DNA of 64,000 nt from Holothuria scabra (taxonomy: Eukaryota; Echinodermata; Holothuroidea; Aspidochirotida; Holothuriidae), in the NCBI GenBank assembly GCA_037179385.1, contig CM074185.1, positions 48,611,000 to 48,674,999 of the forward strand, written 5' to 3'. Numbering within the stretch: position 1 is the first letter of the stretch; the number at the start of each line of letters is the position of its first letter. The position numbers were made by a program, and so were the translations under genes. The notes under the pieces were generated by a model. That model was given only the letters and a program-made list of their open reading frames with translations, was not told where the DNA came from and did not search any database. Shown piece by piece: positions 40,581 to 52,800 of the stretch.

Positions 40581-41746
40581 TTCACAATTTGCTCGTCCAA
40601 GGAACGTTGCATTGAAACTGAGATCAGGGCTGCTTTCAAAGATCCCTTGAACACCTTGTGCGCAACAAGATGGCGGTCCGCTAGCGGAAAATACTGGTGT
40701 AAAAACGCTAGCTAGCCGCTGACAGACCTCCGGATGTATGAGATGAAGTAAACCCAAGCGGAGAGCCGACAGTGGACCGATAGAGGACAAATGGAAGAAT
40801 GACAGGAAGAATTGCCTGTTTAATGTTAGAACAATCAGTATAGCAATAAAAGAAACAGTGTTAACATTTGTAATTGTTATGCTGGTGGAAAAGGACTGGA
40901 GGTCCACCTGCGTTATACCCCGCAAAACGCAAGGTGTCCGTTGGTGGACCGCCGGGTGTTAGAGATGAATGAAATTCAATCATAAAAGTACCAAAAACGG
41001 AGTATTAATTGTATTTTGCAATCCTTTGTAATTGTTATTGAGGAAAAGGACCTATGCATAGATCAGGATATAGGAAACTACATCCTGGGCTATGGGTCGA
41101 TCTAAGCTATAGTACGCGTACACACGCGTCTTCTGGTCCTTCAAAATTCTTTGTCTGTTTAGCATGATGACGTAATTACACCAACAAACGCTTAATATTA
41201 CAAACGTCGTTTTATCAATTTTAAGAAACTCATTCCTCTGTGGAAAATATGAGAACATTCATATATTTTTACTGATCAGTTTCTTTCATGTGATTAAATT
41301 TTTTACGCTGGAGGATTTAAAGAAGCACTTGTTATAAAAATTCAACATTGTCTCTTTCTTGTCTTGGGTTTAAGTGGGCGCCACTATTTACAAAACATTT
41401 AGAAACACCTCATTTTCATACTGCGTCGAATGGTCTATTTTAGACGTTTATTCTCTTAAGCGTTTGCCAAAGTAAAGGCCATATCGGTCAAAACTCGACA
41501 TAGGAAAGACATATTTTTCAGTTTTTCATTTCATAGCGTTGTTGTTATAATACTTTCCAGCAAAACGCTGTAGGGTTAATACTAGGACTAGGAATCCACT
41601 CTGCTGACACAGCAGTGTTTCTGTAGCAAATTGAAGCAAAGCACCGTCGGTAACCGCTATAGCATGCTCCCGCTGGTCCACCGCTAGACTGGTGCTGACT
41701 GGGTAAAGACTTTAAAGTGCAATAGACCTCCTGCTTATTTAATGCA
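40581..41746. other. Unassigned DNA
   Basis: No gene recognised; the minus-strand frame at 40566-40925 has no family signature. Confidence 0.35.
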
Positions 41747-41871
41747 CTCTAAAAATTAAGAGAGTTAAATTTCAATTATTCGAAGAGTGGAAGTAAAAAA
41801 CTTTATTCTAAAATAGCTGGAATTCTCTCAACAAAGAAAGAAATCTACTAGTATAGAGGGAGTAACCTTAA

Positions 41872-42122
41872 CCCTTTACCGTTGTGCTCCGATCGGGACA
41901 TATTTTCGAGCCTCGGGAGTGGGCGGAAAAGCGGACGTAGCACGCCCCGCATCAGCTTCCGTAGGCCATTGACCCCGTGACCTTAAACTATTGTCCCTCT
42001 CGTTGTTGTGGCCGAATTTTCGGGTAGCTACTCGCAGTTTCGAGCTCCGCGTGAAACAGTAAAGATGGGTGACAGCCGTGCTCTCCGCATGGGTCCAAAA
42101 GGACCCAAACAACGGTAAAGGG
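41872..42122. mobile_element. piggyBac-like MITE, copy 1, TTAA target
   Basis: Starts CCCTTTACCGTTGT and ends CAACGGTAAAGGG, with TTAA on both sides (41868-41871 and 42123-42126). TTAA duplication and CCC-GGG termini are the piggyBac hallmarks. 251 bp, no coding capacity. Confidence 0.85.
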
Positions 42123-42225
42123 TTAAAACAAGCCTGTGGAGTGTGTTTACTGCAAAGCTGATATATGCCACTGTCTCTGTGTGTGTGCACAGCCGACCGA
42201 GTGGTGCAGATATATTTTAGATTAA

Positions 42226-42476
42226 CCCTTTACCGTTGTGCTCCGATCGGGACATATTTTCGAGCCTCGGGAGTGGACGGAAAAGCGGACGTAGCACGCC
42301 CCGCATCAGCTTCCTTAGACCATTGACCCCGTGACCTTAAACTATTGTCCCTCTCGTTGTTGTGGCCGAATTTTCGGGTAGCTACTCGCAGTTTCGAGCT
42401 CCGCGTGAAACAGTTAAGATGGGTGACAGCATAGCTCTCCGCATGGGTCCAAAAGGACACAAACAACCGTAAAGGG
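42226..42476. mobile_element. piggyBac-like MITE, copy 2, TTAA target
   Basis: Same length (251 bp) and orientation as the copy at 41872, with few differences (one changes the right TIR from CAACGG to CAACCG). TTAA at 42222-42225 and 42477-42480. The two copies are about 100 bp apart. Confidence 0.85.
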
Positions 42477-42612
42477 TTAAAAAAGGAGTGACCCGTCACA
42501 TAATGGCTTAAGAGTGAATTAAGTAAATTAACATCCGATGGAGCAAATTCACACCTTTTACTCTATTATATATAAACTGACTAAGTTCAATATCCTGCTT
42601 TAAGAGTGTAGC

Positions 42613-44029
42613 CAACAACAAATAGACTCAACTCTTCATTGTTTAAAGACACGGTATCGTGGCGCGAAACGGGGGCGACATTTGGACAGCCTTCAAAAAA
42701 ATTGTTATCCCACCCAAAATTCCGGATGTAGCCCATAGACACCGTATGATAACAGTACATACGATTGCGTAGGATAGCGTACTGCTAGTGCTACATATGC
42801 TTGTTTGTGTGAACGTTAACATGCGTAGTATTTGTGTTAATTTGTATGTAGCAGGGAGTTGTTTTCCTGATACAAGTGAGTACCTTGCCCAGTGACAACA
42901 GAGAGACCTTTGGGAACTTTCCCAATATCTTGGGAATTTTGAAACGTCTCGCTCATTCTTTTCCTTCCCACTTTGAAAAAAGAAATATTGTGTGATTGTT
43001 TCTTTTTTCTACTTTTTGTTTTAAGTCACTTATTAATTATTTATGAAATATGTGAATAAGTTCTAATAAGAATGCCAAGGTGGCTAATTTGTATTAAATT
43101 TCCGGCTTAATTGTTTTTGTGTTTTAATCATCAGTTTGACTTCGATGCTCTTATATGCTATTATTACTGTAGTTCAACATTGAGGGGCTATACCTTGTTA
43201 TTCGAGACATGATCTTTGGAATTTCTAAAAAGACGAACTGGCCTAGGAAACCTGCATTGAACTTGAGAGATTGGTCGAAGCGAAGGGGCTAGTACTCTTA
43301 CGACAACAAAATGTCTTCCTGTTCAGAACTTCGGAAAGAATAAATCGAAGGACAGCGTTTGCACACGTTGTCACGAGAAGGAGAAATCAAACGAGAATAA
43401 TACAGTAGCAAACGAAAGTCGGGAGTTCCATTTCCCATTCTCACGCGGAATAGGCCCTAGGCCTACCTAACGTTAGATCGCCGCAGAAAAAAGCCGGTTG
43501 ATTGGTTGGGAATGGCAAGTCTCCTGTTTATAACGGCGATTTTGCGAAACATCTTCTCACAGATCATGCTCAAAGGTAAGTGAAATGTGTTTGTTCAGTT
43601 ACTGATAGTAAAAAGTAAACAGGATTCCCGTCTCGTTAGTGATCCACATACCCATCCCACACGCGTGTTTAGCATAGCCTGTGTACAGTATGCACAGGCC
43701 TAACGTTAGGACACAATTTTATTAGTAGCTATGCCTAGTAAAACTTATGACGAGCTAGCACAGGTTTCAGCAGAAGTGATCATCGCTACATTTACCAATT
43801 CATCAAAATCGTAACCCTTAAGCCGCACTACTCTTGAAAAATCTGACTTATGTCCTCGGTTTGCTCATATACATGCCCCATCTTCGTTTACACTTATGTT
43901 CTCTCAGAGGGCCTGGCGCGGAGTTTGCACTTTCCCGGCCCAATATTGTCATCACAAAACTTTCTTATCGAGCAAAGGCCTACAATATGCTATCACTTAG
44001 ATAATCCTAGCTGTTTCATTAGCCTACAG
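42613..44029. other. Unassigned DNA; possible 5' end of a gene near 43.5 kb
   Basis: No coding sequence recognised. CTCAAAG followed by GTAAGTG at 43576 is a consensus splice donor downstream of a less repetitive, CpG-containing stretch (43260-43575). It could be a non-coding first exon, but nothing confirms transcription. Confidence 0.25.
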
Positions 44030-44109
44030 TCCACTTGACAATGAGTACGTGCTCAGCTTTGCTGGATCAGCAATTTGCCAGAGACTTGATGACGGAGAAC
44101 AACAGTTCT
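44030..44109 (+). CDS. Candidate coding exon with start codon (hypothetical)
   Basis: Bounded by a plausible acceptor (AGCCTACAG at 44021-44029) and donor (GTAAGC at 44110). The ATG at 44041 has A at -3 and opens MSTCSALLDQQFARDLMTEN followed by NSS. No domain is recognisable in 23 residues. Joining to the next candidate exons does not give one obvious long frame, so this may be chance. Confidence 0.3.
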
Positions 44110-44289
44110 GTAAGCCTGAGCATGTGGGATTTGTAATATAAATGAAGATTATCTGGTGCAATCAGGTGAGCGGAATAAAAAGGCCATTATCTATTAATTG
44201 ATTTCTGTAACTTTGCTTATGCTTGAGTGACCTGCAGCTGCATTTATAGTAATTGATACAAGTTATATGAATTGCAAAAAAGGAAAAGA

Positions 44290-44560
44290 AGGCTTTGATA
44301 AGCATTCATATATCATTCATGTGTGAATGCTTTCCAAAACATGAAAAAACTAATGAATGCATTCAAACAGTAACTGAAGGCTTGGTAGACTTCAAACGAA
44401 ATTATGAAGGCTTATTCAGAATGCAAGGAAGACTTCATTTGAGGAAGAAAATAAGCATTCAACTTGCTGACTGCTTAATTTAGTCCTTCGAATGCTAAAA
44501 GATACATTCAGAAGGCATAATGAATTGTATATTGAATGCTATATAAGCATTCAATAAGGG
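44290..44560. repeat. GAATGC / GCATTC motif-rich repeat
   Basis: AAGCATTCA, TGAATGC and related 7-9-mers occur about ten times in both orientations, including TTGAATGCTATATAAGCATT as a near-palindrome at the right end. Probably a small foldback MITE; exact ends uncertain. Confidence 0.5.
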
Positions 44561-45078
44561 TGGGGGTCCCCATCCAAATGCCAGTAGTGGTTTGCCAGGT
44601 ATGTGGTAAAAAAGAGTTGTAAGGCAACTGCCTTCCTAATGTAAGGTAAGACCCCAGTGCCCCACATATAGGCCTAGGCCTTCAAGTGCATACATCATAT
44701 ATTTCCCCCCATGTGTGGAACAATGCTATGTAGAAAGTTAGCTAGGCCTTCATCAGTCGCCTTCAGAAGACCTGGATCTGCAGATTTTGGGCTCAGTCGC
44801 AGATCCAGGATCCTGAGAAAGAGGGGAATTCACACACCACCAAAACCATACACCGGGCATTGGGGAATCATCTCCAATAAAAATTTGAATTCTGCATAAA
44901 TATGCTCATATGCAATTTGGCATAAATAATTACCAAATATTCAACAATTGGTTGTACCTGTATGCAATTGAAAACTGCCCCTTCTCCCAATCACCACCAC
45001 CCCACAACCCCCCTCCTCACAAGGGAAATAAGAAATCTGCATTCTAAATTCAGTTCAAGCAAAAGTAATGTTGGCCTA

Positions 45079-45420
45079 CTACCAGTAACCAGTTGGGCTA
45101 CAGGAATCGATTTTCATGGTTGTCCGGATACCTGGGACAACAAAAAATTCCATATGGACAACCAATAAATTAAAGGTTGGTTGTCCCATGGACATGCCAT
45201 TTTCCTCTCGGACTAAAAAAGTATACTGCTGATTGATAAACTCTTTTACCTTTTTCCATAATAGTTTCATATTTCAGACTTGGAGTGTTCCTGTCTCTCA
45301 AGCATCACATCTTTTTGTTCTTCAAGACCAATAATACATGAACATAATTAGCCTTCTGTTTTGTAATGTGTGAAAAATATTTTGGACAACCAAATTTCCT
45401 TCTGGACGACTAAAATGAGT
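45079..45420. repeat. GGACAACCAA-type repeat
   Basis: GGTTGTCC / GGACAACC motifs occur at least five times in both orientations between 45118 and 45440. Likely a decayed MITE. Confidence 0.4.
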
Positions 45421-45574
45421 GAAATGGTTGCCCCAAGACAACACTAATTTTTTTAAAAATCAAGGCCTGGGCTATTAGGGGTACTGTAAGCATAGTATAG
45501 CTGTACCTGTACATACAGTATAAAAAGTTGTTTACCCCAAGATCTATGCAGGAATGGCATATAAATGCTATTTC

Positions 45575-45740
45575 TGGGTTAGGTTTCCAACCAAAGTAGT
45601 TCAAGTCAGGCTAGTCTTGACCTTTTTTTCTGTTTTGGTTCACGGGCTTGTTTTCCCTACTCCATTGCTTTTGCAAGCACAATGGCAGTAGGTTCCATTT
45701 TTAAAGTCTTCAGTGGGACAGGGCCGGGAATCTGTATGTT
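45575..45740 (-). repeat. SINE body/tail, partial
   Basis: The minus strand has GAAGACTTTAAAAATGGAAC, CTACTGCCATTGTGCTTGC, GGGAAAACAAGCCCGTGAAC and CTTTGGTTGGAAACCTAACC, the body and tail of the family at 35.0 and 47.9 kb. The tRNA head is missing. Confidence 0.7.
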
Positions 45741-45810
45741 GAGTGTACATGAAATGCCGAATGCAATAAAAATTAGTGCCATGAGCAAAATTTATGTCCT
45801 TAGTTATTGA

Positions 45811-46095
45811 CAGTGGCATTACCAGACTTTTTCATTGGGAGAGGGAAAGTGCTGAAGTGGTGGGGCAAACGAAAATGCTCCTACTGTATATCGAGTGCCA
45901 CTATTGACCAGCACATTGCGTACAGAGAACACTGCCTGAAATGTGTTTCAGATTGCATAATATGGTACTTCCCAGCTGGTGTTTTTACTACTAAAAAGTG
46001 CTGCTTTCAAGGGGTGTTTGTGAAGTTCATACACATTTTGCCCAATACTTTTTACATGAAGGGGGGGTATACAAGAGCCACTGCTTATGCCACTG
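45811..46095. mobile_element. Possible hAT-type MITE
   Basis: Ends are CAGTGGCATTACC and CTTATGCCACTG. Flanking 8-mers GTTATTGA and GTAATCGG match only partly, so the TSD is decayed or the call is wrong. A G-run lies inside the right end, as in the larger hAT family. Confidence 0.45.
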
Positions 46096-46365
46096 GTAAT
46101 CGGTAGGTTGATTTAAGATTCCCTTTAGACAGAGTAGATTGCAATCCCCCCCCCCTCCCCCGTCCCTTTCTGTTTTAATGGGGCCTAGTGTTCACATCAT
46201 CATCAATCATCATTATTATGACTCTTACAACAACCAATTTTGACACCACACCTTAATCATTGAGGGACATGTGATTTGAAATCATGGAAGTCTGATATAC
46301 TTGCACTCTTCCCTAAGATTAAATACTGTTTCATTGCAAACATGCAGTCTTGGTTTACTTTTCAG

Positions 46366-46459
46366 GTGTTCTTCAAAGTACTGTACATGCAGTGGGCCAC
46401 ACAGACAGAGCCAAGTGAATGACCAACCTCACCTCAATTGGTAGCTGTTACACCCATAG
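46366..46459 (+). other. Candidate non-coding exon
   Basis: A good acceptor (GTTTACTTTTCAG) and a good donor (GTGAGTG) bracket 94 bases. All three frames contain stops, so if real it is untranslated or ends a reading frame. Confidence 0.25.
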
Positions 46460-46861
46460 GTGAGTGAAAATAACTGCAGGATGTATTAAAGCAAGTCTTT
46501 CAATTTCCAAAAGCATGTTTTTCCAGCTAACTTCCAGGTACTACTTCCATGGTTTACAACACTATAGCACAGAACGGTCTACCTTGTGCTGTTCAGAATT
46601 GTACATATCATTTTCGCGGCTTTAATTAGTACCACGAGTGGTGGCTCTATGTTGGGGCAAGAGGGGGCATTTGCTCTCCCTAGATTTTGTCCTTGGCCCC
46701 CCTTACTCCCCCCTCCCCCTGCCCAAATGTTAGCTGGTCAGAAAGGAGTTGGGTTTGGGTTAATTGAAAAGAATTTAAATAACATACCTCTCCAGAGACT
46801 TTATTTTTCATTCGGAGATACAGTATGCTAAAACCTCAGAGCTACCAGGGGCGAAGCCGGT

Positions 46862-46905
46862 TTGATCCTGCCTGCTGTAAGAGGTGATGAAAGGGAAAAC
46901 TAACT
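46862..46905 (+). repeat. Repeat module shared with 22.58 kb
   Basis: GCCTGCTGTAAGAGGTGATG then AAAGGGAAAAC, the reverse complement of the module at 22576-22660 with a few differences. Confidence 0.4.
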
Positions 46906-47851
46906 TGTACTTGAACTTTACTTGAAATTAAATTTAAACTTTGAACTTTTTATTGAGTTGACTGACACAATACTGTATGATATATTCATGTTGGGTAAAG
47001 TTAAATCTCATCTTCACTATCTAGAAACTTTATATCTACTATCTACTAAAATATCGTACAGTTTATGAGCATTGCTAGGCCTTTATCCAATATCCTGTTT
47101 GATAATGATGCAGAGTTGCAGTATCAATTAGTTGTCCACAAAGCCTGAGTGAATATTATTTTCTCCCAATTGCCCAATATACCCACTGTGGTAATGTTCT
47201 GACATTGCCAACATTTTCAGAATTATAAGTGTAATGTGCTTGATTAGTTTACCTTTACAAATTGGGCTAGTTGCTATATTGATATGATGTGCTCCCTTCC
47301 TTGAGGACAAGAGCATTCACCCCAGTATACAGTACAGTAGTGTACAGTAGTTAGACTGCCCTGTTTCATAATTGGCCATAGTCAAGTGACAATATTCTTT
47401 CCTTAAATGTGAAATTAACTTAATTGCTTGGTTTGCCTGAATATCCAATATAATGGAATGAGAAGAAAGTTGTTAGACATACCTCCTTGAAAACAAGCCT
47501 TGCCGTATTATCAAGTTTACAGTATAGTGTGGTTATAATAATTGAACATCATCCATACAGTTCATCCTGTGCTGTAAACTTGCATCACCAGCTGTAAATA
47601 TGATATTCCTTTGAACTGCGGCATTGACATCTACTCCTGTCAAGGGCCACTATGACAGTATATTAGAGCCAGTTTGTCCCTCATCAGCAACTATGCAGGT
47701 AATTATGGAAGCCAAACACATGGAGGATTGCAAATGGCTGTTCAACTTTAAACCAATAGTTATCGCCTAAGACTAGCTGAACTTTCATTGAATTCAGACG
47801 AACATCATACCTGTCCTATATGCACGATTCCCTTATACAACATGTATTACA

Positions 47852-48103
47852 CAGACGGTGTGTTTGGTCTAATGGTAGAGCATCCACCTCTCATGCGGAA
47901 GGCCCCGAGCTCACTTCCCAGGTCGAGTCATACCAAAGACTCTAAAAAAGGAACCTAGTGCTATTTTGCATGATTGCTGCTCCGTATAAGCAGTGGGGTA
48001 GGGGAAACAAGCCAGTGAGCCGCAACTGGAAAAAAGGCCGTGGCCGGTTTGACTTGAACCAATAGGTTGGAAACTGGGCCGTAAAACTCCATCTAACTAC
48101 AAA
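47852..48103 (+). repeat. Full-length tRNA-derived SINE with perfect 10-bp TSD
   Basis: Flanked by ATGTATTACA at 47842-47851 and 48104-48113. The head has TGTTTGGTCTAATGGTAGAG (box A) and AGGTCGAGTCATACC (decayed box B). The body includes AAAGACTCTAAAAAAGGAAC and GGGGAAACAAGCCAGTGAGC. The tail has CAATAGGTTGGAAACTGGGC then CGTAAAACTCC. The best-preserved copy of the window's SINE family. Confidence 0.85.
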
Positions 48104-48113
48104 ATGTATTACA

Positions 48114-50045
48114 GCCAGGGCTGAAAAAAATGTTTATTTCCCAGGAAGGGAGTTGCATTATTTCCCAGAGAGAGTGTAAAATTTCCCACAATTCTCTCTG
48201 CATTTTCATGTACAGAAAAGGGAAATTTTCCTCCAGATGTCCAAATTTTCTAGGAAGGAGCTTCTCAGCTTCACAACTCTTTTCACTCATGATTATAGCA
48301 TTGTAGTACGTGCTGTAAGAAGTCACAACATCCGGCATGGTGCCATGCAGTCTCTTTCCAAGGGAATGATGAAATCCTTCATAAGAGGCACAAGCAATCC
48401 AAATCTGTGGCCAAACCCAGAGATTTATCTGGCAACTATTTTGAATAAAATGTTATGAAAGAAAAATTGAAAATTTGGATTTTAAATTCAATGTTGATTT
48501 GGATCTGAAAATTAAATTTCAAGTTTTGTGGTTTTTATTAAAGGACAGTTGCATTTCCTTCAAGAATTAGAAGGAAGTACACCATTGGAATGTTACTTGT
48601 CACTTTCTGCACAATAAATAACATACCCATCTATGCTCCCTTGAAAAGAATGGAAAATGTTTCCTAAAATGTTTCCTATATGCAGTGGGGACCATCCATC
48701 ATAACTTGGAGATGAGTCCCACCTTGCTCCCCTTAGCACCTCTCTGGCACTCCTGGTTTTACTGAACACTTATGGCAAAATAAATTGCCAAAACACAAAG
48801 GGTCATTCAAGATTTTAGCATGGAGTTGTTTTGCCCTCTACCTAAACAAAAAGGGATGGGGGTATTGGATGCCAGTCTTCCCTTGTCTTTCTGCAGTGGA
48901 AGTGTGATGTCTTTGTCACAGTGTGGGAGGAGGGTGCTATATTTACTGTAATTGTTCATAAAGTTCAAAAGCCTGACTATTTTCATGACAGTATGCATTT
49001 CTTCTGGAGTACAGTACCGTAGCTTGACTGTCAGATACATGGATCTCTCTCTACTCACAGTAGTTATATTTCCTTTTATTTTTTAACCTAGCTAGGCTAC
49101 TCTCATCATTTCAAAATGAATTTATGAAGTCAGAAGTTCTATGTTTTTTATTATTACTTACTTTATCTATTATTCCAACAATATACTACCCAATCTGTTT
49201 CTTTGGTTGTTAACTCTGAAAATGCAAGGTTTTTTATAGCGATAACTGATTGACAATTTTTAAATGCAGTCACATGCTTTCAAAACATATATACATGACC
49301 AGGAAAGAAAAAAATCCTTTGTTAAACAGAATTTGTTTTGTAATTTTGTAGTGTGGTGTATAGGCTCAGTCCTGACAGATCTGCAATCACTGGGTCTTCC
49401 CATTTTAACCATACTACTCCAAGGTACATGACTGCTGTTGTCATTTTTCCACATTGAAAGGCAAAAACAGTCATCCCAAACTTACTGTATTTTGAAGCAA
49501 AGGCTAAAGCTCACAATTTTCTTTTCACTTTTCTTTATTTCTTAAAAGTATCTTTAATAATTTTTTAGGACTTCAATATTACATATTCTAGGAAAACCAG
49601 GCAGTGACTCCCCCAAAAATGGGACATGACCGTGAAGAGCCAGTCATGAAGGAGGGATGGTGTATTACCCTACTTCAAGTTGGGGAGACTGCTCTTGCCC
49701 TTTAAGCTTTTCATTAACCTTGCTTTGATATCAAAGGGCAGAAAAGAGGATCTGAGATTTCCCTAGATTGAAACAGTATCATGAAACTGCATGGTAGAAC
49801 ATTCACCATTTGCATTTGGCATGAACATATCCATGGATAAAAAATACCTTTACACAAGTTGCAATTTTTTTTGCCATTTGTCCGTTCGTTAGTTTTTTTC
49901 TTCATTCATTTATCTTCAAAATATGATATCAAGGATTAAATGTAGTTTTCAAACTTTGCTAAATGCTCTATTATTGTTGCCTGCTTGGACAAGAGGTGAC
50001 TTGAAGTACAGGTTTTAAGTGCAGTACAATCAATTTTGTCAACAG
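48114..50045. other. Unassigned DNA
   Basis: No gene or repeat recognised beyond short TTTCCC motifs at 48135-48225. Possible intronic DNA given the candidate exons on either side. Confidence 0.3.
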
Positions 50046-50159
50046 TTCAGTTGAAGATTTCCTGGATTGCCACAATGAAAATGACACTGATGAGGCAGAG
50101 GCAGACAATATAATGTGGGAGGAAGCAGTCAAGTCTCAACATGAAAGTAGACTATCTAG
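50046..50159 (+). CDS. Candidate internal coding exon (hypothetical, acidic)
   Basis: Bounded by an acceptor (TTTTGTCAACAG) and donor (GTAAATTC). One of the three frames is open through all 114 bases and reads SVEDFLDCHNENDTDEAEAD then NIMWEEAVKSQHESRLS: strongly acidic, protein-like composition, no recognised domain. The length is a multiple of three. Confidence 0.4.
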
Positions 50160-50686
50160 GTAAATTCACTATGCATTGGTTTCACTTTCTTTGAAAAGAG
50201 AATCCTCCTACCTGATGAAAAAATATCAAGTTTTTGTTACATCTTTTGAATTTCCATTGTGATCTGGATTCTGCTCAAAATATTTCCGGAATGGTAGTTT
50301 GCCTATCCCCAGTTCCACGACCTACTGACAGTAATACCAACCTCACCTCTGAAGCTCTGGCCTTGTCCAGTTAAGCAAGTTTTGGCACCGTAAGTTTGAA
50401 AGAAATCTTTTATGAGTAGCTCTCTCTTCAAGAAAGTGAGAAATATGAGAACAATTTCATCTTTTGGAATTTGTGACAAGGAGAATGAAGAAAAAAATTA
50501 TAAGAATTTTTCATACATTTCTAGTTCCAGCTGAGCCTGCTTATTACATTTAATTTGAAGAAGTACCAATGCATTAAGCAATCCAGAAAAATTTCAAGTA
50601 AGCAAGGAAACAAAACTCAGACAGAGCAAAAATATTTCTCTGGGCATTTCATATATTATTCTGTTTTTTTTTAGCACAGGAGGACC

Positions 50687-50846
50687 AGCCTAAGGATCCA
50701 CCCAAAGTTGTCAAGTTCACCTTTGCATATGCTAGTCATGTACATTGTCACAGTCAACTGGACTGAAGATTTAAAATCTCAGCTACAATTGGGGTGTAAA
50801 AGGTACCTGGTTGATGCTTCCCAACCAGGATGGATTTATGCATGAT
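50687..50846 (+). other. Possible downstream exon
   Basis: A polypyrimidine tract and AG (about 50662-50686) precede two alternative open frames, one reading AQEDQPKDPPKVVKFTFAYA to a stop at about 50764. It is unclear which frame, if either, continues the exon at 50046-50159. Confidence 0.2.
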
Positions 50847-51238
50847 TTTGAGTATCCTGGCAGAACCCAGAAAACCACATCAATACTGGAAAGATTGCTT
50901 GCCTTGCTTGCCATTTAATGGTTTATATCACAAAAGCAATTTTTATTGGCCAAATGTATTTTGTGTATGAAGTTTTGTGAATGGGAAGATGGTGTGATAC
51001 CTGAACAGTATTGCCAACCAGCTTGTAACTGTATTGAAGCCTTTCATTTATATGTTATAACATCAGCTATACCTGAAACTTTAGGTCAGAATTTTTTTCC
51101 AGTTACTAAAAAGGGTGAAAGAACTAATGGGACTATCATGTCATGCACAATAAAGACAACAAAAATATAGGAACAATTTTTGGTGCACTCAGTGGAGCAT
51201 GTGTCTTTTGTAAGCTTCAAATGAATCATAAGTTGAAG

Positions 51239-51493
51239 CAGGGTTCCTACATTTCTGGAAACTAATTTTCACTTTTCCAGGACCAAATTTTAAAAGAATT
51301 TGCACAACTTTTTTTTTTGGGGGGGGGGGGAGCTGTTACATCAAATTATGAAAATTTGTGAAAATTTCCATGAATTTTTCATGACTTAGTTAACACAATT
51401 TTTTTTTTGCATAGGAAAACTTTTCCAGGCCCTGGAAAATATTTTTTTCAAATTTCATGACTTTTCAGGTTTTCAATGATGGCAGGAACCCTT
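51239..51493. mobile_element. hAT-type MITE with AGGGTTCCT ends
   Basis: Starts CAGGGTTCCTAC and ends GCAGGAACCCTT. Interior blocks CTTTTCCAGG, CCTGGAAAA and TTTCATGACTT are typical of a widespread animal MITE with these termini. Flanking 8-mers AGTTGAAG and CTATAGAG do not match, so no TSD supports it. Confidence 0.6.
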
Positions 51494-52357
51494 CTATAGA
51501 GACGTTGGTATGCCAAAGGAAGTGGAAGTTTGAAACTGCATGTTCAGGATATTCAGACTGATAATTATAGTTTATTTGTAGTAACAGTACTGTGTAAGAA
51601 ATACCCATGCATCATTCTGATCTGTGATATCAAATTCAAGAATGCAGAGTGGCTCATATTCCGACAGAGAGTGCAATCTGATTCAACAGGGTTCTGTGTG
51701 CTCACTTTGATGATATACCCTTCAAACAGTAGACCAGGATTGTGTCAGCGCAATGAAAAGTATTAAACAGCTGTGGGTGGCTAGAATTAAAAAGGTTGGG
51801 AGAATGTATGAAGTAGGAGAGGACTTGGCCTAGCGTGAATATTCTACCTCCAGAAGTAGACCCTAATTCTCATTTAAAAGATATCCTGTAAAAGAATGTT
51901 TCAAATAAATTTATGTTTAATAAGGTGAAGTAGAATGTTGCGCATAAAATTCTTAACTCAGTTCTTCAGATGCTCAAAATATATGCAAGTAAAGTTATGA
52001 GATTTTTAATTCAATTTTTGTGAATTTGGAGCAAGCTTGTGTTACATATCCTACACTTGCACTGAACAAATGTGTTTTCTAAAACTTCTTTTGCAAATGA
52101 TCGGAATATTTCTTTTCTTAGATTTGAATATGCCATGAGCAAGGCTGGAAAAACCAGCAAAATGGGAAGCTCCCTGTCAAGAATTGTTGAAAATTTGGAA
52201 GAATTTTTTTTTTTTTTTTTTTTTTTAAAGACGAACATTTAATTTCCAGTGTAAATTTTATTCATGCTGAAAATACACATTTAGTAGCTATCGTTATGTT
52301 TGGAGCCCTGGCCATGGTTAGTGGGACACAGAAATTTTTCAATTTTGACATTTTCTA

Positions 52358-52800
52358 TTAATGGGTTAAACCAAATCCCTGTGTTTCATTTTGAATAAGA
52401 GCAATTATAAAATCAGGATTTGATACTGTAAGCATTGCCAATCTGTGCTGAAACATTGACATCACTCCTTGAACAGTACTTCCTTCAGGTTCAGTCATGA
52501 CGTGCTGTGGGTCTGTGTTGCCACATTCATGTACCTTGTGCCAACATCCCAAGGACCAAATATGACTTGAACATAACTTTTGATTACATTTAGTTCAAGC
52601 ATTGAGCAGATACATGAGAACTTTTTAATCAGCTCTCTTCCACTAATTTGGTTAAATCCTACACCTGATCCACAAGCTTGTTTATTTGTGATATTGTGCA
52701 GTACTTTATGTGTCCCCACCTGAGTGCCATTTAGAAACCAGCCTGGTAGTAAAGGTACATGCATGGTGCCTCTTAAATTGGGTCTCATATATGTCCTAGC
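52358..52800 (-). pseudogene. Protein-like remnant, unrecognised
   Basis: The minus strand reads TNDDARTYMRPNLRGTMHVP, LLPGWFLNGTQVGTHKVLHN and VIKSYVQVIFGPWDVGTRYM. In the next frame it continues HVMTEPEGSTVQGVMSMFQH then RLAMLTVSNPDFIIALIQNE. The hand-over between frames suggests a frameshifted old gene. No family identified. Confidence 0.35.

Larger units (their letters stand above)
41747..42612. mobile_element. CACTCT-type MITE carrying two nested insertions
   Basis: The left end reads CACTCTAAAAATTAAGAGAG and the right end TTTAAGAGTG then TA. Interior next to both ends is rich in GAGT/ACTC motifs. Two piggyBac-like MITEs sit inside. The left side lacks the expected TA, so the boundary is approximate. 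Confidence 0.5.

Noticed and set aside
52011..52238. Lys-rich frame starting at a T/A run
   Set aside because: Produced by a homopolymer run, with no recognisable protein signal.
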